Below, one piece after another: positions 13,432 to 29,000 of a stretch of 64,000 nucleotides of DNA. The number at the start of each line of letters is the position of its first letter. Positions within the stretch are counted from its first letter, which is position 1. Origin of the DNA: Diploscapter coronatus (lineage: Eukaryota; Nematoda; Chromadorea; Rhabditida; Rhabditidae); assembly GCA_964036155.1 (NCBI GenBank), contig OZ038423.1, positions 54,265,249 to 54,329,248 on the forward strand. The letters run 5' to 3'. The translations under genes and the position numbers were made by a program. The notes under the pieces were generated by a model, which had not been told where the DNA came from, did no database searches, and saw only the letters and a program-made list of their open reading frames with translations.

Positions 13432-15859
13432 CTATTCATCGGACAATTGGTCATTCTCCAACAGACCCGCTCGTTCCTGGTCCCCTCTTCGCGTCTCTGC
13501 ACTCTGGCCTGTAGAAGCAGCACCCGCTCTACGATAATAGTAGTACTGGGAGATCATGATTGCGTCGAAGAAACAGCAGCCCAGACTGCCTGCCAGCCAC
13601 GGCAAGTGCCTGGAAATGAGTCGGTTTGAATGAAAAGAATACTCTGCTCTGTTGCTTGTGAAAATCAGTACTTTCAGAATGACTCATGGAAAGAAAAAGT
13701 TCGAGTGTAAAAATTTAATAACGTTTTGAAATTTTTCAATTATCTGAAGAAAGTACATTTTTCGTCGATGAGATAATAGTTAAACTAATTCCAGAGTCCC
13801 CAAGCTCCGCCCTTTTACATTTCTGCATTGTGGTAGAGGCGTGGTAGTTTGAAACCAAAAATTTGGGAAGAAAGTACCCTCCAAGCCCAAAATACTATAA
13901 AGGACCTAATTTAAATCGATGATACGTCTGATAAAATGCTTATATGCCAAAAATCAGGTCATAATTTTTGAGTCCACGCAGTTTGAAATTTACCAAAAGA
14001 ACTATATTAGGGCAAAGAAAAATGCGATTCAGACTAGCCTCATCTATCCTGTACATAGCACATCATAAAGTCACTTTCACGTACTTCTCCAGAATGTAAA
14101 ATTCGGTACCTGATAAGATAGATCCATCCAGTGGTGGCGAACAGCACGGATATGCCGTAGGTCATGTTTGCGGCCACGATGATGTAGAACATTGTTAAGC
14201 TGAGGCCTTCACAACTCTTTCTTTGATAGTTCTGAAAATGTATTCCTTACACAAATTGTAGCTTTATCTTCTACCTTCATGATTTGAGGAATACGACCTC
14301 CAAAGTAGCAGAGTGCAGCTATCGAACCGATTATGTAGCCGAGCTGAAATTTTAGAACTCGACAGAAAAAGAAACACTGATATTTTCCTTAACAGCAGAA
14401 GATTCTTTTCTCAATGCTATTTCTTAGAAAAAGGGTGAAAACTGAGGAAGTCAGAAATTTTTCCTGCTGTTAAGAGAAAGAGCGCAATTAGAAGAAGGTG
14501 AATTACATACCATATCAGAATAGCTGTCAAAAATGACCCAGGATTTGAGCGCATCGAGCAGAGTGTGCGAACTGTCCAGACGATAATCGTACGAATAGCC
14601 ACTGAAAAGAAGAAATAATGAAACTGAGCAGAATAAAAAACGAACCCAGAAGAAAGATCGATGGCTCTGGCTCTTCTGATGGAATTGTCCGAATGCAGAT
14701 TCGAGCCGAGACACAAGGAGCCGAATGAGGCCATCATTATGCAGGGAACCACGATTGTCGAACCTGGAAATAGATCAGTGCGATAGAAATATTTTCTTGT
14801 AAAAAAATGATATGAAAGCGACTTCCTGCGAAATTCAGTAAATTTTCGACCAGGAAACGTCGAAAAAGTGGATCAAATTTTGCATAAGTAAGGTTGATGT
14901 ATAGAGATTTTTGCACCTTCCATGTTTTGGTTAACTTTGTGCGTAAAACTCGAAGAGCTCACTTCGATTCTGCGTTTTGAGTGGATATATCTTTGTGTAG
15001 TAACCATACTGCGCCCAGAGCACGAGATCCTGCAGAATATAGTAGACGCCAATGATCTTCTGGATCGGCTGCTGGTTCGTCAGCATCGCGCCCAACATGT
15101 TGCACGTGTCCCCTACCAACCTGAAAAGGAAGGTATCAATCGTGATTGTGTCGAATTTGTTCTTGTTTGCCACTTTATTTTTATTGCATATAAAAGTCCA
15201 ATAAAATAGGAAAGAATATATGTAGCAGAGTTATATGAAAATTCGTGTTTTTGTTTAAGAATTAAAATTTTCAATATCTAGAAAGTTGCGAGAAACAATA
15301 AAAGTAATACCATTTTAGAAAATTTAATTCGTAATTTCTAGGTCCGAGTTTCTTGATAAAAAATATCGAAAAAAAAACAACTCACCAGAAGAAGAGAAAC
15401 ACTAGCGAGAGGCCTTCGCATTTCTTGGTCTTGTAGTTCTGCCAGAGTTGGGGGAAGAGGGGCACGAGCCACAGTAGCAAGGAAATTATTCCGATTATGA
15501 AACCGAGCAGCTTGAGCTCTGTGTCAACGCAGTCCGTGAATACCTGGAAATGATTCCCGACTCGTTCAAGATAGGCTATTTTCAGCAGAAACTTGAAATA
15601 AGTAACTCATGAAGTATGTATAAACATTTCATATTTCTGGAGCCCTGTATTTGTCGCTGCCTGAACAACGACACCGGTTTTATCTATCAACGAACTCAGG
15701 AGTTAGGAAGCGAAGCGAAATGAAAAAAGTAATAAATACATAATATATTTCTAAAAATATTTTCTAGTCAAATTAGCATACGTCTTTGATCCACTTGATT
15801 CCATTGGTGCAGTTGAGATCCTCCCTGAGCACGTACTCCACAGCTCCTCCCTTCTTCAT
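13432..15859 (-). CDS. laat-1: Lysosomal PQ-loop amino-acid transporter (LAAT-1/PQLC2/SLC66A1)
   Basis: Eight exons (minus): 15859-15782, 15543-15386, 15120-14963, 14763-14646, 14601-14511, 14343-14275, 14231-14110, 13609-13432; 323 aa. The family exports lysine and arginine from lysosomes through seven membrane helices with two PQ-loop repeats. Here the first repeat is [23 protein letters not shown] and the second is [22 protein letters not shown]; both carry the invariant Pro-Gln. The N-terminus has an NCT glycosylation sequon before helix 1 ([11 protein letters not shown]). The hydrophilic C-tail contains ERAGLLEN, an acidic di-leucine signal (ExxxLL) matching the lysosomal sorting signal of mammalian PQLC2. 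The loop between helices 3 and 4 (SSTIVV... to SYDYRLDSS) is long. The last intron (14109-13610) carries a dispersed repeat. Confidence 0.93.
13830..13990. repeat. Dispersed repeat family 2, copy A (laat-1 intron 7)
   Basis: Aligns directly with about 46320-46470. Shared blocks include GCGTGGTAGTTTGAAAC, an AATTTGGG/AACTTGGC block, CCTAATTTAAATCGATGAT versus the corresponding TCTAATTCGACGATAA block, ATGCTTATATGCCAAAAA versus ATGATCCTATGCAAAAAA, and ATCAGGT. No coding capacity is seen. Confidence 0.6.
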
Positions 15860-17064
15860 TCTGTCTGTCCGTATGTCTACTTGTCCTCTACTGCTTCTGT
15901 TGAGCTCTTCACTTCTGGTTGAGTCGATGCCTCACCGAACTGAAAATCGCCAGTTTACAACGAAAACAAGTGTGAATCGGGAGCAAAACAATCACAAAAT
16001 GAATGAATCACGAGCAAATTGATCGATGATAGAGTAACAATTGTTTCTAAAGCAGAAAGGGGAGGGAGGGGAGGAAAGTAGAAAATGGCGATAGTTGGGC
16101 AAACTGTAACCACGACATGGGAACAATCGATGTGGGAAAGGGGCGAAGGGTGATCAGGCGACCAAACAGGCAGCTGCAATTTAGCTGCACTGCACTTACT
16201 GCTGCCGGATGAAATGACGGAGAGGAGAGTGGACTGCCTCTCTGCCTGCCTGACTGCTGTCTCGGGCAACACAAATGCAGAGACAGAGGAGCCCGTCCAC
16301 AACAACACAGCCAACCAACTTTGCAGGCCATAAACCACCCAGTCAACTTGATAAAAATCGATTTGTTGTCATTGTTAGTGATTCGTATGTCATTTGTGAA
16401 AAATGACTAATCCTCAAAAAAAAACATTGAGCCAGAATAGTGGGTTTTTTGAACGTTGTTTTTTTTTTATTTCTTACCATGAATTTTTTTTCTCAAAATT
16501 TATTCTAGTTTATGCCTGAATTCTCTTTCGAATGTTTAGCATATTCTACACGCGAATATGAAACGCGAGCGTGTCATAATCGATTAATCAATTGACTCAT
16601 TTCCATTTCACTCAGCAGTTTCTTTCCCATTCCTATTTTTCTACAAATTTGAATTGTCGGCCTCGTGATTATGGCGTGCGAGTCTCTAAATTAGCAGATA
16701 CAGTCTATTTCTTCTTCTTCTTCTTCTTCCCTTCTTTCTGCCATTTCCTTTTATATCAGCAGCCTGCAGGTCTTTGGTTTTCTCTCTTTCACTCCTTTTG
16801 CCGCTCTCGAATTCAATAATTCGACTTGCCACGATAGAAATTCTCTGAATCGCAGAAAATGTTCTTGCAATTCGTTCCCCCTTGATTTTTTATCTTAAAA
16901 AGTCAGCATACATGCTCGTAGTTTCATATTTTTCTTTATTTCTCTCGTCTCATTTCCAGCCCCGAAATTGAATTGTGCATTTCAGCCCCTGCCCCTGGCT
17001 GCTTCACCTCTTTCCAAGCGGCCATCGACCTGCAGCCTGCCTTCTGCCTCTGTTTCCCCTCAAA
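15860..17064. other. Divergent promoter region, laat-1 / malic enzyme
   Basis: About 1.2 kb lies between two divergent genes. It includes a CTT microsatellite (about 16709-16730) and a C/T-rich stretch just upstream of the malic enzyme ATG, ending in a Pro/Leu-like pyrimidine-rich leader. No gene is supported in it. Confidence 0.55.
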
Positions 17065-21589
<4,525 letters not shown>

Positions 21590-22662
21590 GTTGTCTTTTC
21601 TTCATTTATTCAGAGGAAATCTCTTCATTCAGATATATTTGTCCGTTTATCCATTTCTTTCTTTTCGATTGCTTGCAATACGAATGCTTCCTGATCAAGT
21701 TTCTATTCTATTATCATTGCATTTCACAATTCCGAGTTGAATATAGGTAGGAATAAGTAGATAAGTAAATTTTCTAGATCTTCAGATATCTTTTCTTTTC
21801 TTTCGCTAGCTTTAGTTCTTTTCCTCTCTTACTCTTTGTGAATGAATGATGCAGAAGAACATCTGTCAACAATCTTGTCCATTCTTCGCTCAAACAGTCT
21901 CTTCCGTCTACTTCAATGACAGAAGCCAATCGTTTGAAACTCGTGCGTACGATTTACTACCGGCAAAGCTCGTCAATTTCGCATTTTAGAACATGACAAA
22001 TGATATCGCGGGAGATTGAATTATTCAATTTTCTATGTGATAAATTTCATCATGATCTAAATCTGTTTTGTTTTGTAGATGGAAATTGAGATGACTTTAA
22101 TGTATATGGGATGTATTATTCCATGCCTATCCAGCGTCTTATCATCCGATATTTGCATTCTTGTCTGTCGCTGTTTTGCTTGATGTTTTCCTAATCTTTT
22201 TTCCTTTCCTCTTTTTTTGTGACAACCGTTTGCTATTAGTCAGAATTCGATTTCGATTTTCTGCCAGGGGCTCTGAAAACAATCTGTTCAAATCTTTTCC
22301 TTGTAGATATGAAAGGAAATTTAGTCGCCAGCTCACCGAAAGTGTCGATTTTTAGTTCTCCATTAACATAATCTGTCTCTAGTCAATTTCAGTGAAATTT
22401 CTACTCATTTTTCCTCTTTTCTATCTGAATTTCATCTAACTCCGATAGTTTTATCTTACGAACACACAGATTTTCATACGTGTATTTCTAATCGTAGAAT
22501 TTTATAAGAGAATCTATCAGTTAATAAGACGCCCGAATAAAGATTTTATTTGAACCCAAGTTGTACTTCAGCTTACCATTTAATTACGTTGACTGACGAT
22601 CTTGGATATTTGAACTTTTTCGAAGAAAGGATCATTTTTATCATTATTTCATGTTCAGAAGG
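21590..22662. other. Malic enzyme / MVD intergenic region
   Basis: Both flanking genes are on the plus strand. It contains the malic enzyme 3'UTR and an AATAAA at 22537-22542, about 120 bases before the next start codon. An acceptor-like ATGTTCAG ends 4 bases before the MVD ATG, consistent with a 5'UTR intron or trans-splicing. Nothing else is recognised. Confidence 0.5.
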
Positions 22663-25274
22663 ATGACAAATGAGGAAGAAGGTGGAGTTCGATCGAAACT
22701 AGCCAGAATTGAACTGCAGAATGCGACTGTGGAGGTGAAGGTGCCCATCAATATCGCGCTCATCAAGTACTGGGGAAAACGGGACGAGGTCGGTATTTTT
22801 ATACTGTAGTTTTAGTAAATATGACTTCTGAATGTGAATTTTTTTTTTTAAATCCAACAAAGTCGGATCATATTTTAGGGTAAGCTAATTCAGACATGCT
22901 GATAATGAATATCAGATTAAAAGTGCTCTCCCTGTATCCTGGGCTCAGAATTTGTACCGAAGTTATCATCTTTACATGCAGATATTAACTAATAAAAGTC
23001 ATATTCGCTGCAGTAGCAAAACGACGAAAAGGAAAATTTCAAAGTCAATCATGGCTCGGGACGCGCGGAGAGCACTTTTCAACCTGATAATATCCTGTAT
23101 CGGCATGTTAGAATTAGCTTACCCTGAAAATATGACTTTTTTGTAACCTCTCTAACTCGTTGACAGCTTCTCTTGTAAGAGAAATTTATTATTCGAACGA
23201 TTATCATTCAACTATTAAATTATTTGATTTGAGAATCTGGTTCTGCCCCTGAACGATTCGTTGTCGTTCACAATCGACAGTCTGTTTGCGAGGACGAAAG
23301 TCAGCATTGAAAGCATTAAAGACGACCCCCAAAGAGGAGACGAAGTGACAATCAATGGGAAGACTGTCGATTTGAGGAAAAATAGTCGGTTCGGAAAGGT
23401 TTTCGATGTGAGATTCATTTCCTCGTGCATTTCTTTAACTATTTGATTCTAGGAAGCTCGAAAGCTATTGTACACTAGTGATAATAATGGATCGAATGCC
23501 AATTCAAATATCGTTTTCAAGGTATTATTCAATTCTTTTCAATTGCTCATTTCTCATTTCAGGTAGACTCTCGAACAAACTTTCCAGTGGCAGCTGGCCT
23601 GGCTTCGTCGGCTGCAGGCTTTGCCGCCATCGCTTTCGCCATCAAACAACTTCTGTCTCTTTCCGATGATGATGCATGCAGACTCGCTAGAATTGGTAGC
23701 ATCTTGAATTTCTTATTCTAGTTTTATCATCCGGTTTTGCATTTTACATTACATCGTGAAGAACATCAAAACGATTATGTCGTTGATTCGACATTTTGGA
23801 AGTGATATAATGGCAGGGCACGAAATGGGAAAATGACGAAATGCTCCTTTCCTTCACAATTTCTATCAAGTTCTTCTACGTGTTACGTCGTTTTCGTTTT
23901 TTTGTCAAACCCAGAAAAGCATTTCTTCATTTCGCTTTACGCCATTCCGTCATTACGCCAAATCCCGGTGTTACTATTGATTAATTAAAAACCTCAGAGA
24001 AAATCACTTTATGCATTTACTGAAATCTTATCTTCAATCAAAACTCGATATATGCTTAAGGATCCGGCAGCGCATGTCGAAGTATGTGTGGAGGTCTAGC
24101 TCATTGGCGAGCTGGCGTTCTGGTGGATGGGTTTGACAGCATTTCTGTGGTTCGCGATATTTATCCTCTGTCAAAATATGATTTTTCAATTTCAGTCTCG
24201 CTTCCCTTCATCTCATTGGTCGTCTCTGCGTTGCATAATTGTGATCTTCAACGATCGAGAAAAGGACACAGGCAGCACAGTCGGAATGCAGAGAACCGTG
24301 CAGACATCGAGTCTGCTCAAAAGGAGGATACAAATCGATGTACCCGAAAGAGTCGATAGGTTAGAATTTGCAAATAAACATTCGTTTTATTTATTTTAAA
24401 ATTTTCAAACTTATCGATGCATACTCAAATCGTGATTTCCCTGCTCTGGGCGAAATAATCATGCGAGACAGCAATCAATTCCACGCAGTCTGTATGGACA
24501 CATATCCCCCGTTACAGGTATTCCATAATCTATAATCTATTTCGAAGTAATTTGAAAACCACGAGATATGAAATAGCATGAGAAAAAATAACATTCTTAT
24601 CCCCTCTACAATATTTAGACTATATCTGGACGACCTATCGCTTTCAAATATGTAGTCATTATTTTCACCTTTTATTCATTGAAAATTTCAGTATTTGACT
24701 GAAGCCTCCTGGGCATTAATTCGTGCAATACACAATTTCAACGACAAACAGAATGAGGTTAAAGCAGCGTACAGTTTCGATGCAGGACCAAATGCGTGCG
24801 TCTTCATGGAAAGGTAATATTTTCAGTTTTAAATTGATGAAGATTAACTTTTAGTTTTTTTTTTTTTAAATACCCATTCTTCGAAAATTTTATGTTTGAT
24901 TCATATATTTATATATTACCAGATAAAAGTTTTCTGCAAAGTGATGACTAACTCTGATTATTGTTACTGAACTTGAAACTATCAATTCAAGGAAAGAAAA
25001 AATACCTAATCTCGATGCATTTATATTCAGTTTTAAACCTGAAAGATGAGGATAATAGGCTATTTTTACCTGAAATTTCAAGTTCCAGTTTATTTTTCAT
25101 TTCAGCAATACAGTAAACGAGTTGCTCTCTTTTCTCACCAACTACTTTCAATTTGACTGCCAACTTCCAGAGGGACTTTCATCTTTAACAAGTCCGCTTA
25201 CAAATCAGTCTCATCTTCCAGTCATAAGGAATCTAATTCTCAGTTCAATCGGCTCTCAACCTCGGGTCATCTAA
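22663..25274 (+). CDS. mvd: Diphosphomevalonate decarboxylase
   Basis: Nine exons: 22663-22788, 23234-23407, 23453-23521, 23563-23695, 24061-24149, 24196-24359, 24409-24517, 24692-24813, 25106-25274; 384 aa (human 400). It converts mevalonate diphosphate to isopentenyl diphosphate using ATP, the last step of the mevalonate pathway. GHMP-kinase-fold motifs: NIALIKYWGKRDE (about 31-42), PLNDSLSFTID, the phosphate-binding loop FPVAAGLASSAAGFAA (about 130-145), SGSACRSMCGG, DTGSTVGMQRTVQTS, MRDSNQFHAVCMDTYPP, and the catalytic Asp in YSFDAGPNA (about 318). The intron before exon 7 must end in TTTTCAA (AA at 24407-24408) instead of AG; frame, length and alignment all require it. Intron 1 and intron 4 carry inverted-repeat elements. 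A poly(A) signal is at 25407-25412. Confidence 0.94.
22868..23135. mobile_element. Inverted-repeat (MITE-like) element in MVD intron 1
   Basis: The left arm starts TCATATTTTAGGGTAAGCTA near 22868. The right arm, read on the other strand from 23135, gives TCATATTTTCAGGGTAAGCT and continues in parallel (ACATGCYGATA, ATATCAG, AAAAGTGCTCTCC). The arms are about 70 bases with small indels and an unrelated core between them. No transposase is encoded, so it would be non-autonomous. Confidence 0.7.
23815..23975. repeat. Dispersed repeat family 1, copy B (MVD intron 4)
   Basis: Related to the ING3 intron copy at about 5995-6105. The left end (TGGCAGGGCACGAAATGG) and the right end read in reverse (TGGCGTAATGACGGAATGG) are imperfectly complementary, consistent with terminal inverted repeats of a decayed MITE. 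Confidence 0.5.
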
Positions 25275-25406
25275 ATTATGTGTCTCATTTTTAACTTTCA
25301 GTTCCCTTTTTCTCGTCATAACTTGCCGATATCTTTCAAAACTTGATGTTGATACTTTAACTATTTCGTGCTTTAATCATAGGTTGTTTTACTATTTTGG
25401 AAGAAA

Positions 25407-25412
25407 AATAAA
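25407..25412 (+). terminator. Poly(A) signal of MVD
   Basis: AATAAA lies 133 bases after the MVD stop codon, in an A-rich context. Confidence 0.5.
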
Positions 25413-26069
25413 ATGAAATATAAACGAGATAAAGTGAATGGTACGAAGCGAGGAAATGGCTGATATTCAGGCTGTGTAAATGAGTTTGAACGGATCAAAA
25501 TGAAAATGAAAGACTTGTCAATTCGCGTATTTCACAACCAAAAATAGTGACGCACGAAAATGAATTCTATTTCCTGGTGAGAAAATCATATTTATAAAAT
25601 TTACAGGAAATTGTCTATCATTAATTCGTTTTCGTGCATCAGACCTCAGTAGATACTGCCACCATAAATAAAACTAGGCTTGTCCTAAAGTGATGGAGAT
25701 TAAAAAATTATAAAATTTATGAACCTGAATATTAGGAATTACGTTCTTTCGTAATCTTTAGAACAAGCCAGTAAAATTCAAAGAACTAGATAAAAATAGT
25801 TTGATACTGCGAATTTGTGGAAAAATAGATAATGCCGATAAAATGAATTAAATTAGCAAAAATACCTAATCAAATAGCCTAATTGGCAGTGAAGTTGAGA
25901 AAGGACATTTGAGAAGATATATCACTGAAATCATCAGATTCCTTTTGGAGATTTGTTTTGTTACTTTCAAAATATGCCTAAATTGTAGAGAAGAGTATGC
26001 TTGCATTTGCTGTGTCATTCGATTGACTTGCAAGCAAATTGAGCTTTTAGTCAGTAATAATAATCATAA
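25413..26069. other. Tail-to-tail spacer between MVD and the RhoGAP gene
   Basis: AT-rich sequence with no supported gene, RNA or repeat. It must contain the 3'UTR of the minus-strand RhoGAP gene if the long 3' end of that gene is correct. Confidence 0.5.
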
Positions 26070-29000
26070 TCACATTTTCGAGGGTTTCTTCTTCAAGGAT
26101 CGTCGCTTTTTGGGTATTTCTTCACTCGTCATCCACAAATCCTCTCCCACACTGTGGGTCTGTTTTCCAAGTCTCTGTTGCGAGCTCCGAGGTGATTCCG
26201 GCAGATCCAATGAGTGCTAAATTAAATTGTTCTTGATATAGTGGTAGTGAATATGGCAAAAGTATTTCAACTATTACCAGCACGAAGATTTGGCGTCGTA
26301 AACTTAAAAACTGATGCAAAAGTGTTGTGAAAGTTGGTGGATATGAGGATTGAATATAATGAGTTCAAAAGTGATATCAGAAGAATTTTTAGACATTCAT
26401 TTTGACACTTTTATGATGTCATATTGGCAGAATACCTACCACGCCTCGTATATTTTCCATTCACTTACAGTTTTGCTAGCAGTTTCTTCAAGCTGAGGCC
26501 TGACATAATGAGTTCTCCATGACCGTCGTCTTGTCACAGAGGCAGTTGACGATGTGGAAGATTCTTTGCTGGTGGTTGTCGAAGATGGAACGACAAAACC
26601 AGCGATGTTAAGCGGCCCAGATTGTTGCTGCTGAGTGCCAGAAAGACGTTGCTGGAATTCCACTATTTTCTTGAATTTCAATAGTTTCGCCATACTTGTA
26701 AAGGCAATCTATGGATCTGCCCCTTCTTCGAATTCTGTCTCTCTGCCAGTGGCTGTCTCTGTCCCGAAGATGTTCCTTCCCCAGGCGAGTCACTCGATTC
26801 CTTCTTGTCTCCCGGCGTGCTCGCGGTCGGACTTTCTTCAATCAATGGGCTTCCAATTTGCATTGGTGAAATGTCTCGGGAAAACGTTCTAAATCATCCA
26901 TCATCGTCATCATTCTATTGTAGAAACCGAGAAAAATAGTTCCAATACTGCATACGAAATAATAGAGGGAGAGAACCCTTTTCCTACAAAATCCTATCCT
27001 ATTACGCATTCAACGATACTACGATATAACTACTTTTCCAATGGCTTGAATTATCCTCATTTCATTACCTTCCATCGAGAGTCTTCACAAAGTGAGTTGG
27101 AACGTGTTTTGCAGATGGAAGTGCATAGTGACTGAAATCGATCGATTTCGATCCAGGCTTCGTTGGCAGAAGGGGTTGTAGAAACCTAGAATTATTCCTT
27201 CATCTACTCATGTTGATCTTCACGAATAAATCTAACCATTCGCTTCTGCTTTTCATTCTTTGTTTCTGATTTTCATAGACCCAATCCAGGTACGACACAC
27301 TGCGTTCCCCTGCACAGGCAGTCACAGGCCGCATAGCCTCTGCGTTGGTATGCTCTTCCATGTCTGATGTCTCGTGCAGAACTTCCCCCACGCTACTGCT
27401 CAGACGGCTCGTCAATCGACCAGCAATTGGCTCGGAATGTCGCTAGAAATTTTCGCATTGGCATTTATTGGATTGAACCTAGGTCGTGTTATAATTTCAT
27501 TGTTAAGCTTTATGATTTTTAGTTTGCGTTTTTCTTATAAGTATCATACATGAATAGGACTAGATGATGATCGGCTAAATAATAGACCGTATCTAAATCA
27601 TATTCTTACAATAACAACCCATTCATTTGTGCATTGGCTTGAGAATTCGAATGGGAAGTTTCGATGCTTCAGAGAAATTATGTCTCAACCAGGGGTGTAC
27701 GTAAATTTCGTCTATGCTTACGAAATTTAATTTACATACACCCCTAGACTCCGTTTAATAATTTTGATTAAAATAATTATTATGATGATGAAGTTGTGAC
27801 ATTCGTTGCATTCAGAATTCTTTCATTTGCTTTCAATTTTGAACAATTTTCTTACTTTACTAGGCCCCGGTTTGTTTCCATCTCTTTCAGATACAAATCC
27901 CGTCGTGGCGGCAACGTCCACTTCAGGCTGGCAGGAAAAATATCCTAAAGCTTATTTATGCATTCGTATTTTTTTTTTTTATAATTTATCATTGCAATCA
28001 TTTGAAAGTTCATCATATTTATTGGTTTTCCAATTCAATTCGAAAATCATCTAAATAATACTCAATTTGCTTGAAAGATTCTCATTTGTTTACAAGATTC
28101 AGAAGTAAACGAAAATCAACGATTGTCTATTGGAATATGAAACACGTATTTTGGGGCATGAAATATATTCTTTCAGGAATAAACTCTGATATATTGAGCA
28201 TTGACGGTCATGCTTGCGCTTCGCAGTTCTTTCTTTCGAGGTGCAGTACGATTTTATGCATTTCGCCCTAATCTTATGTAAATTAAAGAGACTGAGGATT
28301 TTCTACAGAAAAGGAACATCATAAACTCAGTTAGCAGTGATTTGGCGAGCACTTGGTTAAGTCTATTGGAAATGGAAAGACGTCGAGAGAACCGAAAAGG
28401 AATGCGATAATGCTGAAATGATAAATGTGATCGTCAATAAGAGACGGAAAAGCAGTTAGAATGATTCGCGAAACCTGAGTATTGATGAAGAGCAATCAGA
28501 TTTGGAAAGTTATTGTCTACGCAAGAAAATTATGAAAAATCACACAAAATTCTATGAATAGTGCAAAGTTAGAACAGGACCAATTTAATTTAAAGACCTT
28601 TGATTTCAAATTCGAAATGACAAATTAAAAATGATAAAATCAAAGATTCTGCGACTGATAAAATAAGTTATGAGATTATGTTAATATATAGTAGTACACA
28701 AAATATTGAATTTACCCAGCTGTTGTTTATTATAGCTATTTGTGTACTACGATGATAATTACTAAGGGGATGAGAACAGCAATTATGTAATGTCAGTCAA
28801 CTTCACACTGAAACCGTATTTGTTAACTACAGAAATTGAATAAAGTGAACAATGCCAAATTAGGTCAATGTAAGTTGCCAATGAGTCAAAAGTCACAGCT
28901 AATGGACTGTTTCATTTCCATTGCATAGTCGACTATTTCTGAAGATATGCCTGGCCTGGAAGAGCCGTGAATGGCCGAGGGGCTTTTGGCGGGGCGTTTT

